The notes below the pieces were generated by a model. It was not told where the DNA came from. It saw only the letters and a list, made by a program, of their open reading frames with translations, and made no database searches. Made by a program: the position numbers and the translations under genes. From an uncultured Isosphaeraceae bacterium (lineage in GTDB: Bacteria; Planctomycetota; Planctomycetia; Isosphaerales; Isosphaeraceae), in assembly GCA_945957605.1 (NCBI GenBank), contig CAMFLR010000001.1:124001-188000 (forward strand): a DNA stretch of 64,000 nt, written 5' to 3'. Positions 33,912 to 43,560 of this stretch are shown piece after piece. Position 1 is the first letter of the stretch; every line of letters begins with the position of its first letter.

Positions 33912-34670
33912 ATGCTTACGTGCGTTAATGCGATTGTTTTAAAAGCATTTTGGTTAATACTGTATTTAAATTTGGGATTACAGGCCGGTGATCGGCCGGC
34001 TAGTTTCTCGAATCTTTTGCGTGATGGGTCATTCGAAGTTGCTGGTGTACCGAATTGGAATCAGATGATGAACAGCGGGCCGAACTCTCGGCCGACGGTC
34101 GTCGATTCGCCCATATTTGAAGGCAAGCGTGCGCTTAGCATACAAGTTGAAGGAAAGCCCGACGAAGTACGCGTTGCCCAGCTCGTGCAAGTGAAATCCG
34201 ATCATCATTATCGCATGAGCGGCTACATCAAAACAAAAGATGTCGTTGCTGCAGGTCCAGGAGACGGCGGCGCATCACTCAGTTGGCTTGGCCACAGCAA
34301 ACACAGTCAATTTCTCAAGGGAACGAACGACTGGACTTTGGTTGAATTTGAATTCCAGGCGAACGAAGGAGGCGAAGTCACAGTCGCGGCGCGGCTTGGA
34401 TATCCCAAGTGTCCCGTGACCGGACAGGCGTGGTTTGACGACATTCGCCTCGTGGAGATCGATCCGCCAAAACTTCATTTGCCTCGAGCGATCGAGCTTA
34501 CACCCGAGGAAGCGGCAAAGTTTCGTCGCGAGCATGTTAGGAAGAACTTTACACGCCCCATATTGACGCTTGTATGTATTCTTGCGGGTCTTTACTCTTG
34601 GCAGCGTCGCCACAAGGCTCGGCTTCAAGCTCGGATGCAGAAGCCAACAGACGACCATCCCCTTGCATGA
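33912..34670 (+). CDS. Signal-anchored protein with carbohydrate-binding-like domain
   Basis: This 252-residue protein has an N-terminal hydrophobic signal (about 5-22) and a beta-sandwich domain (about 33-185) of CBM4/9 or galactose-binding type: 'NLLRDGSFEVAGVPNW', 'VQVKSDHHYRMSGYIKT', 'GQAWFDDIRLVE'. A C-terminal membrane helix (about 222-236, 'PILTLVCILAGLYSW') precedes a basic cytoplasmic tail. It is probably an envelope protein displaying a ligand-binding module to the periplasm or exterior. No catalytic motif is seen. Its 5' region is much more AT-rich than the neighbouring genes. Confidence 0.65.
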   Translation: MLTCVNAIVLKAFWLILYLNLGLQAGDRPASFSNLLRDGSFEVAGVPNWNQMMNSGPNSRPTVVDSPIFEGKRALSIQVEGKPDEVRVAQLVQVKSDHHYRMSGYIKTKDVVAAGPGDGGASLSWLGHSKHSQFLKGTNDWTLVEFEFQANEGGEVTVAARLGYPKCPVTGQAWFDDIRLVEIDPPKLHLPRAIELTPEEAAKFRREHVRKNFTRPILTLVCILAGLYSWQRRHKARLQARMQKPTDDHPLA

Positions 34671-34995
34671 GACGCAGCGACAACGCTTCTTAAGACCTTG
34701 CTTGTTGTCTCTCCGAAGTGAAGCGTCAATCCGCGCCCGAGAATGAGACCTGTGGCAACGGCTTTTTTGGCAGCTCATTGCCAATCTAGGTGCGATTCCG
34801 CGAAGTAAACTAATACGTCGATGCAGATAAAGCCAACTTGGTATCGATATAAGCTCAGCACTTACTTAAGCTCTCACATTTAGCAAATACTTCAATTACA
34901 TTTAACGCACTCTTCATGCTTCTTGTGGTCCCTCCGACTACCCTATTGTCCGCCAGCCAGGAGTTATCGGAGTTGTACTTCAGGAGATTTCATTC
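34671..34995. other. AT-rich intergenic region
   Basis: This region is clearly lower in GC than its surroundings. It holds a short inverted repeat TTGGCA-N6-TGCCAA with a preceding T run near 34767, and the AGGAG ribosome binding site of the next gene at its end. No gene was recognised. Confidence 0.35.
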
Positions 34996-35670
34996 ATGCG
35001 ATCTGTTTGGATCGGATTCTTGCTTTTAGGTATGGCGTCGACGGCGCGAGCCGACGTCATCGCTGCCTGGACTTTTGAAACATCGCAACCGGTAACCGCC
35101 GGTCCCTTCGCCGCGGAAGTGGGTGTGGGCCAGGCGAGCGGCCTGCACACGTCGAGTGCGACTGTTTACAGCACGCCAGCAGGTAACGGCTCGACGCACT
35201 CGTTTAGCTCAAATACCTGGGCGGTCGGTGACTATTATCAGTTCACCTTTAGCAGTGTCGGATTCACAAATCTGACGCTCGTCTTCGATCAAACTAGCTC
35301 CAACACCGGCCCACGCGACTTCCAGCTTCAGACCAGCGTCGACGGGACGAACTACTCCAATCTGGGCAGCGTCTATTCAGTGCTGGCCAACGCCGCTCCC
35401 AACCCGACATGGAGCCCGGGCACCAATCAGTCTATCTACACCTTGCCCCTCGTAAACCTTCCCGACGGAATCGTCGGTATTCGATTGGTTGACGCCTCGA
35501 CCGTTTCAGCCAACAGCGGGACAGTTGGCACGGCCGGAACCGACCGGATCGACAACGTGACCATTTCAGGCACCGCCGCGGTGCCCGAGCCAACTTCGCT
35601 GGTCCTGTTCGGACTCGGCGGCGTGGGGCTGGCCGTTGGGATTGCTCGTCGTCGCAAATTGACGGTCTGA
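34996..35670 (+). CDS. PEP-CTERM surface protein
   Basis: This 224-residue protein has a signal peptide ending 'STARADV' (about residue 20), a beta-rich central region ('WTFETSQP', 'YYQFTFSSVGFTNLTLVFD', 'DRIDNVTISG') and a C-terminal PEP-CTERM signal: VPEPTS, the hydrophobic 'LVLFGLGGVGLAVGI' and 'ARRRK'. Exosortase would process it at the membrane. The middle resembles a jelly-roll module seen in other PEP-CTERM proteins and has no catalytic motif. AGGAG lies eight bases before the ATG. Confidence 0.85.
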   Translation: MRSVWIGFLLLGMASTARADVIAAWTFETSQPVTAGPFAAEVGVGQASGLHTSSATVYSTPAGNGSTHSFSSNTWAVGDYYQFTFSSVGFTNLTLVFDQTSSNTGPRDFQLQTSVDGTNYSNLGSVYSVLANAAPNPTWSPGTNQSIYTLPLVNLPDGIVGIRLVDASTVSANSGTVGTAGTDRIDNVTISGTAAVPEPTSLVLFGLGGVGLAVGIARRRKLTV

Positions 35671-35790
35671 AATTCTTGCTGGCGGTGAAATCCGTAAATG
35701 ATTTGATTGTTAATGATGTAAGAAAGCGGTTGCGCCGGGGGGGAACTGGCGCAACCGCTGATTGTCTTTTTGAATGCGAGTGAAACTCAA

Positions 35791-37989
35791 TCACTCCGGC
35801 TCGGGATTAACGCTACGAAATCCTCCCATACCGCCCATGCCCCCTGCCATTGCTCCGCCGCCGATCGGGCCTTCCTTCAAGTCACCAGAAAGAAACTTCG
35901 GCTGCGGCAAGTCGCGAGCGAATTCGAGGCGGAATTCGTAGGTGAGATACATCGTCTTCTCGCCGATCGCACCAGGCGGAACGTCGAGATCCCATCGCAG
36001 CATGTTGTCCATGCGGGAAGTGCGGAGGTACATCGGATCGGCGCTCAACTCGTTGGAGGTTTTCACGAGATTGACAAGCACCGCCTCGCCCTCAGGCTTG
36101 GGCAGACGATCCCAGAGTTGCACTTTGACCGGTGTCGAACGGTAGTTTCGCAAGCCGATACGGAATTCGTATGTGAGTACTTGATTCCCACCTTGAATGA
36201 CGCGAGACTTCTTCATCAGACGGCGAACGACTTGTACTTGAGGATCGACGCCAAATCCCGCGATGAACGGCTCGCCTGCTGCCACGAGTGGAAGCTTCAT
36301 CCGGCCGACGAAATCGCTGCCGACATACACGCTCGCCTCACCGGGGAGCAGAACGGTTTCGCTTTTGTTCGTCAGCTTCGCCAGGCGATAGACGCGCGGG
36401 GTAAGGACGGGGACCGCCTTGGCGTGATATTCGGCGGGAAGCTCGATGCGAGTCACTTCGAGCAATTGCGGATCGCGCCGCGAGGGGATATCAAGGCGTC
36501 CACCGATCTTGAATGAGATGCTGGGGCTGTCCTTTTCTGGCTCGACCTGATCCTCGAGTTTGCCTTCGGCGATGCGGAGCTCGACAGCCTGGTCTCTCGC
36601 TGCGTCGCGGTTCAGAATCGGTGCGCCGAATTCGAGCTCGGTGCCCGGCCGCCGCGACCCCATCATCATCCCCATTCCGCCGAATCCTGCAGGGAAGCGT
36701 GACGCGTCTGACGGAAGCGCGTCGGGGATGTCCCAATCGCCTGGGCAGGTAACGACAATAAGCCCATCCTTCACCTTGTAGACCATACCAAGCTGACTGA
36801 GCATCATCTTGAGCGACGTCTTGATCGGCAGATCTTCCTGGTCGAATGTGAGTGGCGACGTCAAAGTCTTTTCGACTTCTTGAAGACCGATTGGATCAAC
36901 GTAGATTGGCAATCCACTCTTGAACGTGGCGCTGACGGTGTTCTGCTTGATATATTTAACCACGTCTTCAAGCGGTGTTTCATTGGGGAAGGCCATGGTG
37001 AGCGGCGCATTGAGTGCTGCCAGAATGGCTTTCGACTGCTCGCTGTTGTCGTCGGTCGGCGATTTGTCCACAACCTTGGCAACCGCCATCTTGAGCGGGA
37101 GAAACTCGGGCGGTGCGGCGTCGAGTGAGGGTTTGGCGTTTGACAGCGTGATCTCAACGTCGGTCCAGGATTCACCGCTCACCTGGCTCACAGCGGCAAG
37201 ATATTCGAGCCGCACCGGCGCGTTGTCGGCCCCGCCGCGGAGGCGGTATTGCGGCAACCAACCCGCGCCGCTCACGAGATAGCCGAGCCGGAACTTGGAC
37301 GCCTCGCGCTTCAGGCGATTGATCACGACCACGGCGTCACGCTCGGTACGGGCCGAGCCGGCAGACAACTCGTTGAGCTGACGACGAATGAACTCGGTCG
37401 CCTCGGTATTGGTACGCGTTCGTTCGCGAAGCTCGCTGGCGGCCTTCGTCTTTTCCTCGCGGTTCGTCATCACGAAGCGGCTGAGCGTGATGATCGCCTC
37501 GCTGTCGAGACGTCCCTTTTCGGTCAAGCTATTGAGAGAATTTCCAGTAAAGCCTTCGAGCTTTTGAAGGTACGCCAGGTCCTGTTCCTGCACCGCGGCC
37601 TCTTTTTGAAGTCGTTGCGCCTCATCTTGAAGCTTCTTGAGTTGTTCTTCTTTCTCGCGCACTTCCGCCCGGGTGTCTTGCTTCACAGCCCTTGTGCGGA
37701 ACCGTGTGCTCAGCACGCGTACCGTTTCGCTCCCTTCGGCGAAGAGCGACGTATCAACCACTCCAGCCGGCAAAGGGGTAATCACAATCTCAGCGGTTCC
37801 CTCGCCCTCGGGAACGCTCACTTCTCGGATCACGAGTGCCTGCCCCTGATAGACCGTCACACTCGTGATCTTGCTCTGCTCGGCTTTGGGCAGCGCGCCG
37901 GGCCTCACAATCCCCGTGGCCGGGTCGATTTCGCCGAGTCCTCCAAACTGCGCGCACGAGATCACAGCCAGCCAAAGTAGGGTGGACAT
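35791..37989 (-). CDS. DUF4140/DUF4139 protein with STN-like insert
   Basis: This 732-residue exported protein has a short N-terminal signal and a DUF4140 domain (about 40-140, 'SVTVYQGQALVIREV'). A long coiled coil (about 105-155, Lys/Glu/Gln-rich) is followed by a DUF4139 domain that begins at 'AGWLPQYRLRGG' and resumes near 500 ('YVGSDFVGRMKLP', 'RNYRSTPVKVQLWDRLP'). Between the halves is an STN/secretin-N-like module (about 325-420: 'AFPNETPLEDVVKYIKQNT', 'LKMMLSQLGMVYKVKDG'). The C-terminus is Gly/Met-rich. The family is loosely linked with 'mucoidy inhibitor' annotations, which do not give a function. AAGGG precedes the ATG. Confidence 0.78.
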   Translation of the reverse strand: MSTLLWLAVISCAQFGGLGEIDPATGIVRPGALPKAEQSKITSVTVYQGQALVIREVSVPEGEGTAEIVITPLPAGVVDTSLFAEGSETVRVLSTRFRTRAVKQDTRAEVREKEEQLKKLQDEAQRLQKEAAVQEQDLAYLQKLEGFTGNSLNSLTEKGRLDSEAIITLSRFVMTNREEKTKAASELRERTRTNTEATEFIRRQLNELSAGSARTERDAVVVINRLKREASKFRLGYLVSGAGWLPQYRLRGGADNAPVRLEYLAAVSQVSGESWTDVEITLSNAKPSLDAAPPEFLPLKMAVAKVVDKSPTDDNSEQSKAILAALNAPLTMAFPNETPLEDVVKYIKQNTVSATFKSGLPIYVDPIGLQEVEKTLTSPLTFDQEDLPIKTSLKMMLSQLGMVYKVKDGLIVVTCPGDWDIPDALPSDASRFPAGFGGMGMMMGSRRPGTELEFGAPILNRDAARDQAVELRIAEGKLEDQVEPEKDSPSISFKIGGRLDIPSRRDPQLLEVTRIELPAEYHAKAVPVLTPRVYRLAKLTNKSETVLLPGEASVYVGSDFVGRMKLPLVAAGEPFIAGFGVDPQVQVVRRLMKKSRVIQGGNQVLTYEFRIGLRNYRSTPVKVQLWDRLPKPEGEAVLVNLVKTSNELSADPMYLRTSRMDNMLRWDLDVPPGAIGEKTMYLTYEFRLEFARDLPQPKFLSGDLKEGPIGGGAMAGGMGGMGGFRSVNPEPE

Positions 37990-38346
37990 GGGTTGCCCTT
38001 CATGTGTGCAAAATTGGAAGTGAGACTCGGCCGGAAAAAGGCCTCGGCCGCAGAACCCTCGAAGCTTAGATGCGCGCCGCTCTGATTTTGTTCGAACGCT
38101 TCATGCACCGATCTCCGAGGCCGGCAACCCGCTTCACTTTTTTTGGCGACAACGCACTAGCTTATCAAAATCCATTCTGCTTGAATTGTTTATCCAGATA
38201 TCCCATTTTCTGTATTTTTCGAGAATTGATGTTCTAAGCTTGCTTGATTCGCAACTGAGACGTTTTCGTCGAGTTGCGGGATGGGAAACGGCATCGCTGA
38301 ACCGACCGTTTCGCGATTACACACCACCAATTCAAGGTCGAAATCG
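37990..38346. other. Divergent intergenic region upstream of giant protein 2
   Basis: AT-rich control region between two large divergent exported-protein genes. It includes runs such as TTTTTTT near 38138 and an AAGG ribosome binding site at the right end. No confident promoter boxes or gene were identified. Confidence 0.3.
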
Positions 38347-41300
38347 ATGATCTTCAAACGACGTAACGCTTTTTCTAGCCAAAATATCGATCGCCGCGGC
38401 TCACGAAAAACTGGGCGTGCGAATAGGGCCGCTTTGCGTTCGGTTGAAATGCTCGAAACGCGCCAGTTGTTGACGGTCTATCTGGTTTATAACGCACTCA
38501 ACGGCGGGATTGGCTCACTCCGCAACGCGATCAACGAAGCGAACGCGCATCCCGGGCCCGACACGATCGCCTTCCCCGTGCCTCTCGTGATCAAGGTGAC
38601 CAACCAGTCACTACCCGCGATTACCGACCCGATCACGATCGACGGCACGACGGTGCAGGGTTACAACACGTCTTCGCCGCTGGTGACGGTGAACTTCAAT
38701 GGTCGGGATGGCTTCCGGTTCAACGCCGGTTCGCAAGGCTCGACGCTCAAGGCGCTGTCGCTCGTCAATGCGAAGAATGCGGGCGTCACGCTGAATGCGT
38801 CACACATCACGCTCGAATCGAACTACATCGGCCTCGCCTCCGATGGCAAGACGGTGCTTGGCAATCGTGGCGACGGCGTGCAGATCAACGCCAGCTCGCG
38901 CGGTAATGTGATCGGCCATGTCGATCCGATCCAGAGCGTCGGATATTACACCAGCCAAAACGTGCCGACTCAGCCCGTCAGCCTCTGGCAAGGCATTCGT
39001 GGCGCCGACACGAGCGGACAGTATTACATCACCGGAACTTCGGGCAACAACGGCCTGCTGTTCGACGGCACGATCGACGGCCACGGTTCGAGCTACACGG
39101 TTAACTATCCCAGCGCCGAGACCACAAGCGTCTATGGCGTGAACAACCTGTACAACGCCAGCCAGGGTGTCGGCGCGGGGCACTTTCAACTCGTCGGAGT
39201 CTACAAGAACGCCGATTTCGCCACGTCTCCGGTTGAAGTGAACGGCTTCGTTTACCAGGGGACGGTTAACGATCTCAACAATCCCGCCAACTACGAAACT
39301 GTCGACTACCCCGGCGCGAAATACACCTACGTCCACAGCGCCATGGGCGGCCTGGCAGTCGGCAACTTCGATGGCCCCACGTCCGACGGCCAATCGCTCG
39401 GCGCCGGCCAGGCGTTCATCTACGACCTTTCAACCAAGACCTTCACGCTGATCCAGCTTCCCGGCGCAACCAGCGTAACGGCCTATGGCATCTGGCAAAA
39501 CGCCGACGGCAGTTACACGATTTGCGGCGGTTACAGCGTGCAAGCTGTGAACAATGTCAACGATCAGAATGCACCGATTGGTGCGGCATATCTCGTTGAT
39601 TACGATCCCCGAAAGGGCTTCACCAACTTCACCGGATTCAACTATCCCAACGGTGCCGCGGGCACGACATTCCTCACGCACTTTGAGGGGATCAGCGGCG
39701 TCGAACGCGGGATCTACAACCTCGTCGCCGATTCGGTTCAGGTTGGCTCGACCGCCAATCTGGCGCAGGGTTCGGTAGTCGAAGTTCGCCGCAACGACGA
39801 TGGCACGTTCGGCGTGGGAACATGGGAAGACCTCAACTTCGCCAATATCGGCGTAACGAGCGCGAATTCGATCTACGGCAACGCCGTGGTGGGAATTGCC
39901 GCCGGCCCCGAAGTTCCGCTGTTCACCTACCAGGCTCAGGTGAACGTTGGCACGACGCTGTCGAACGTGATTAGCGGCAACGGGGGCAACGGGATTGGGA
40001 TCTACGGATCGAGTGATAATATCGTCAGCATGAACGAGATCGGTACCGACGTCTCGGGCACGCAGAAACGTGGAAACGGCAAGAACGGGATTCTGATCAC
40101 CGGGCCCGCTGCACATAACCTGATCGGCGGCGTGGCGACCAGCGGTAACAATCCGACGAACGGCGTCTTCTATCGGCCGGCCCAGGGAAATATCATCTCG
40201 GGCAACAAGGCTAACGGCTTGCTCATCACCAAGGGCGCCACGGCCAATCAGTTGAGCGGCAACTTCATCGGCACGACCGTGACCGGCGAAGCCCCGCTTG
40301 GCAACAAGCAAGACGGTGTGGCGATCGTGAAGGCGGACGGCAACGGTCTGATCGGCTGCTCCGTGCTGCAGGATCCGTTCATCTACTACAACGTCGTCAG
40401 CGGCAACGGCGCGAACGGCGTCCGTGTGACCGACTCGGACAACACGACGATTCAAGCGAACTTCCTGGGTGTCGACGCCAACAATTCGATACCCGTCCCC
40501 AACGCCCGCGACGGCTTGCTCGTTTCGGGCCGAACGGTGAATACCGTGGTCGGCGGAGTTATCCCGCTGGGTAACGTGATTTCCGGCAACACGGGCAACG
40601 GTATCGAGGTGACCGGTTCGGCCACGAAGTTCCTGTCGTTCAACACATTTGCCGGTGTGCTCGCGTTCGGCGGCGTCGCGGCCAACGGTGGCGACGGTAT
40701 CTTGATCACCGCGAGCGGCAAGGGAAGCCAGGTCCTCACGTCGATTCTCTCGGGCAATCATCGCAACGGTCTCGAACTCGGTGGCAACGCAACCGACGTT
40801 CAGATCAGCAATGTCGCCGGCGGCACGGTGACGGCATTCAACGCTCCACAGCCGAACTTTGGCGATGGCCTGCTGATCACGGGACACGCCCACGACAATA
40901 TCATCGGTGGCTTCCAGGAATCGGTCGCGCCTCAGGACACGTTCTCCTCGAACCTGCGATACGGCATTGAAATCAACGGCTCGGCTTATAACAACCACAT
41001 CTTCGACAACTTTATTGGTGTCGGCGGCAAAGGACAGACCGCGTTGCCGAATCGGCTTGGCGGGATCTACGTGGGGCCGGGAACGTCGGGCAATGTGATC
41101 GGTGGTCGGTCGATCGCCGAGACGAACAAGGTTTACAGCAGCTTTGGTGCGGGGATCGTGCTCGACCACACGCGCCGTACGTCGCTCTTCAACAACGACG
41201 TGCAGTCGAATCCCAAGGGCGGAATCGTCGTCTTGGGCGGGAGCAAGAACACGATCGGCTCGGCCGACGCCGGTAACTCGGTCACGAACAACGGCTCGGA

Positions 41301-41580
41301 CGGAATCTACCTGACCGGCAACCTGAGCGGCACCGTTGTGCAAGGGAACAAGTTCAACTCGAACCAGGTGAATGGTATCGAACTGGTGAACGCCCAGAAC
41401 TTGCTCGTGGGTGGCCCAACGCCGGCGCTTGGCAACAGTGCCAATGACAATCAGATTGGTTACGGGCTGATTGCTGTTGGTAACAGCAGCGGCACTACCG
41501 TCGCGAACAACGTCTTCCTGCGAAACGCCGCAGGAAACGTGAATCTGACGAACGCCAAGGGGATCAAGTTCATCCCTTGA
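38347..41580 (+). CDS. Giant LEPR-XLL-type beta-helix surface protein
   Basis: This 1077-residue protein has a basic N-terminus ('MIFKRRNAFSSQ', 'RRGSRKTGRANRAALRS') ending in 'VEMLETRQLLT', the LEPR-XLL-type signature. A CSLREA-like opening module follows ('GGIGSLRNAINEANAHPGPD', 'PITIDGTTVQGYN'), then many right-handed parallel beta-helix coils of NosD type, seen as recurring 'NVISGNGGNGI', 'NLIGGVATSG' and 'NFIGTTVTG' units. A non-helix island lies at about 195-520. It has no cysteine-rich or catalytic motif and is probably an extracellular adhesin or surface-layer protein. AAGG lies nine bases before the ATG. Confidence 0.87.
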   Translation: MIFKRRNAFSSQNIDRRGSRKTGRANRAALRSVEMLETRQLLTVYLVYNALNGGIGSLRNAINEANAHPGPDTIAFPVPLVIKVTNQSLPAITDPITIDGTTVQGYNTSSPLVTVNFNGRDGFRFNAGSQGSTLKALSLVNAKNAGVTLNASHITLESNYIGLASDGKTVLGNRGDGVQINASSRGNVIGHVDPIQSVGYYTSQNVPTQPVSLWQGIRGADTSGQYYITGTSGNNGLLFDGTIDGHGSSYTVNYPSAETTSVYGVNNLYNASQGVGAGHFQLVGVYKNADFATSPVEVNGFVYQGTVNDLNNPANYETVDYPGAKYTYVHSAMGGLAVGNFDGPTSDGQSLGAGQAFIYDLSTKTFTLIQLPGATSVTAYGIWQNADGSYTICGGYSVQAVNNVNDQNAPIGAAYLVDYDPRKGFTNFTGFNYPNGAAGTTFLTHFEGISGVERGIYNLVADSVQVGSTANLAQGSVVEVRRNDDGTFGVGTWEDLNFANIGVTSANSIYGNAVVGIAAGPEVPLFTYQAQVNVGTTLSNVISGNGGNGIGIYGSSDNIVSMNEIGTDVSGTQKRGNGKNGILITGPAAHNLIGGVATSGNNPTNGVFYRPAQGNIISGNKANGLLITKGATANQLSGNFIGTTVTGEAPLGNKQDGVAIVKADGNGLIGCSVLQDPFIYYNVVSGNGANGVRVTDSDNTTIQANFLGVDANNSIPVPNARDGLLVSGRTVNTVVGGVIPLGNVISGNTGNGIEVTGSATKFLSFNTFAGVLAFGGVAANGGDGILITASGKGSQVLTSILSGNHRNGLELGGNATDVQISNVAGGTVTAFNAPQPNFGDGLLITGHAHDNIIGGFQESVAPQDTFSSNLRYGIEINGSAYNNHIFDNFIGVGGKGQTALPNRLGGIYVGPGTSGNVIGGRSIAETNKVYSSFGAGIVLDHTRRTSLFNNDVQSNPKGGIVVLGGSKNTIGSADAGNSVTNNGSDGIYLTGNLSGTVVQGNKFNSNQVNGIELVNAQNLLVGGPTPALGNSANDNQIGYGLIAVGNSSGTTVANNVFLRNAAGNVNLTNAKGIKFIP

Positions 41581-41591
41581 TCAGTTGATGG

Positions 41592-41624
41592 GATGACCTG
41601 GCGCGACCCTGGCGCCAGGTCATC
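41592..41624 (+). terminator. Terminator-like hairpin after giant protein 2
   Basis: A perfect 13-bp stem, GATGACCTGGCGC with GCGCCAGGTCATC, has a 7-base loop and begins 11 bases after the stop. The T tract downstream is weak. Confidence 0.6.
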
Positions 41625-41817
41625 TCGTTCTGTATTACGCAGACTTCAAGGCGTATGTTAGATCCGGGTTGGTAAGCGGTATTCGCGCCCGGGTCAGCCT
41701 TTTCTGGGTGCCACTGGCGTACTCGACCAGTGTTTTTAATGTCACTTTGGGCACACTGGTGGACTACCCCATCGGTCGGATTGCGACCGCCACCTCGAAA
41801 TCCATCGTGACCCAATA

Positions 41818-43284
41818 TCAGAATAACTCCGCAATCGGCATTCCGCCATTCTCGACGATATAACGCGGCCGTCCGGTTCCATCGACATATTGAGAATCAA
41901 TCGGTACACCCATGTGCTTGTAGATCGTTGCTGCGAGATCTCCGGGCGTGACGGGCCGATCCTTGATATGCCCGCCATCCGCCTCGCTCGCGCCGATCAC
42001 CTGCCCGTGCCTCATCCCACCGCCGGCCAGGGCCATTGACATCACGACAGCCCAGTGATTGCGGCCGTCGGTGCTCCCTTGCGTGCCCATCTGCGGCGTA
42101 CGGCCGAATTCGCCCATGGCGATCACGAGCACGTTATCGAGCATCCCGCGCTCGTCAAGATCGCCCACGAGTGTTGTGATCAAGTGATCAAATAAGGGTA
42201 AGAGTGGCTTCAGACCCTTGCTGATGCCACCATACGGGGGAATGTTATCGCCGTGGTTGTCCCACGTACCCGAGGCTGTGTGATAACTGAGGTCAAGCGT
42301 AACAAACGCTGCCCCCGCTTCGACTAACCGCCTCGCCAAAAGCGCTTGCTGGTGCCAGAGGTGTTTGCCGTAGCGATCGCGCATTTTCTGCGGCTCGCGG
42401 GAGAGGTCGAACGCATTCCGGACGCGATCGCCCAGCAAAAGATCAACCGCTTGTTGCCCAAAGCGATCCATCGTTTCGATTTCGGGCGAGCGGTCGAGCG
42501 TGCGTTTGAGATGATCAAGGTCGGAGAGCAGACTGCGGCGGTCGAGCAATCGCTCCTGGCTCAGGCCTGAAGGGAGTCGGAAGGTCGATGGTTGAGAGAT
42601 TCGGCCCGAGTCGACGCCGACGTTGTTGTAGATTGGCAGTCGAGAGGCGGCATTTGCGAGAAATGGGTCGTATTTTGATCCGAGATAGCCAGCGTGCGGA
42701 ATGTGAGATCGCGAGGTCTGGAACGCCACATAAGCCGGCATCGCTGGATGATTCGGCCCGTGAAACTTCGAGACGAGGGAGCCGATGGCCGGGTATTTTT
42801 CGGCCTCGGGATTCACTCGCGGCTCGGCAAGAAGGTTGGCCGTTTGCATCACGCTGTTCGGCTCGTGATTGCTGAACTTGCAATCGACTGAACGAATCAG
42901 CGTGAATTTATCGAGCATCGCTGCCTGTTTAGGCAGGTGCTCGCAAACTTGAACGCCCGGTAGCTTTGTCGAAATGACGCCGAACGGGCCGCGGTTTTCC
43001 AGCGGGCGATTCGGTTTGGGGTCCCAGGTGTCAATCTGGCTGGGGCCGCCGGTCATCCAGAGCAGGATTACCGCCGAATTGGATTTGGACCTGAGCGGAG
43101 AAGTTTCCGCTGCGCGGGCGCGGAGGACGTCGGCGAAGCTGAGGCCCGCCATCCCGGCGAGTCCAGCCTTGAGCATGTTGCGCCGGCTTGCAACCACAAG
43201 TCCTTCGTGGCTCCGCGCGTTCAAACCGCCGAACGCGTGGGAGTGGCTATGCTGCGCAGCATGGTTGGCGTCCGATCCGCTCAT
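41818..43284 (-). CDS. DUF1501 protein (TAT-exported sulfatase-like)
   Basis: This 488-residue protein is of the planctomycete DUF1501 family, an alkaline-phosphatase/sulfatase-like fold of unproved activity. It has a twin-arginine-like leader ('SRRNMLKAGLAGMAGLSFAD'), 'ILLWMTGGPSQIDTWDPKP', 'FTLIRSVDCKFSNHEPNS' and C-terminal 'VIAMGEFGRTPQ' and 'HWAVVMSMALAGGGM', all family hallmarks. DUF1501 genes are usually paired with a DUF1549/DUF1553 cytochrome-like gene; no such partner is adjacent here. The ATG with GAGG six bases upstream was chosen, 18 bases inside the longest frame. A His-rich stretch (HAAQHSHSH) precedes the leader. Confidence 0.9.
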   Translation of the reverse strand: MSGSDANHAAQHSHSHAFGGLNARSHEGLVVASRRNMLKAGLAGMAGLSFADVLRARAAETSPLRSKSNSAVILLWMTGGPSQIDTWDPKPNRPLENRGPFGVISTKLPGVQVCEHLPKQAAMLDKFTLIRSVDCKFSNHEPNSVMQTANLLAEPRVNPEAEKYPAIGSLVSKFHGPNHPAMPAYVAFQTSRSHIPHAGYLGSKYDPFLANAASRLPIYNNVGVDSGRISQPSTFRLPSGLSQERLLDRRSLLSDLDHLKRTLDRSPEIETMDRFGQQAVDLLLGDRVRNAFDLSREPQKMRDRYGKHLWHQQALLARRLVEAGAAFVTLDLSYHTASGTWDNHGDNIPPYGGISKGLKPLLPLFDHLITTLVGDLDERGMLDNVLVIAMGEFGRTPQMGTQGSTDGRNHWAVVMSMALAGGGMRHGQVIGASEADGGHIKDRPVTPGDLAATIYKHMGVPIDSQYVDGTGRPRYIVENGGMPIAELF

Positions 43285-43560
43285 CGCGCCCCCTCTTTGC
43301 AAAGGTCCGCAGTCTCCCCCGGCTAGATCTCAAACAAAAGTGAAGCATATCACGGTGGAACGTGCAACGCATCACACATTCGCCAAATGTTTGTCAAATT
43401 CAGGGGTAGTTCAGGCGTATTGAGGCTGGGCTTCGTAGGGACTGGTAAGCGACAGTGCCAAAACGCTTGGTCGAGCTTGACCCTTTCACGGGTTTTGCGA
43501 ACACTTAGCGTGGGGCGAACCTCCTCCGCCGGCCGGCGTGGCTCCTTCTCAGGCGATTGC

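Noticed and set aside
34767-34785. Possible sigma-54 promoter upstream of the PEP-CTERM gene
   Set aside because: GG and GC elements are one base too close, and the site is better explained as a short inverted repeat.
39430-41343. 637-codon minus-strand open frame opposite giant protein 2
   Set aside because: Antisense shadow of the beta-helix coding sequence; no family features.
41712-41737. CACTGG/CCAGTG hairpin followed by TTTTT
   Set aside because: The stem is only 6 bp with a 9-base loop, and the longer hairpin at 41592-41624 already explains termination.
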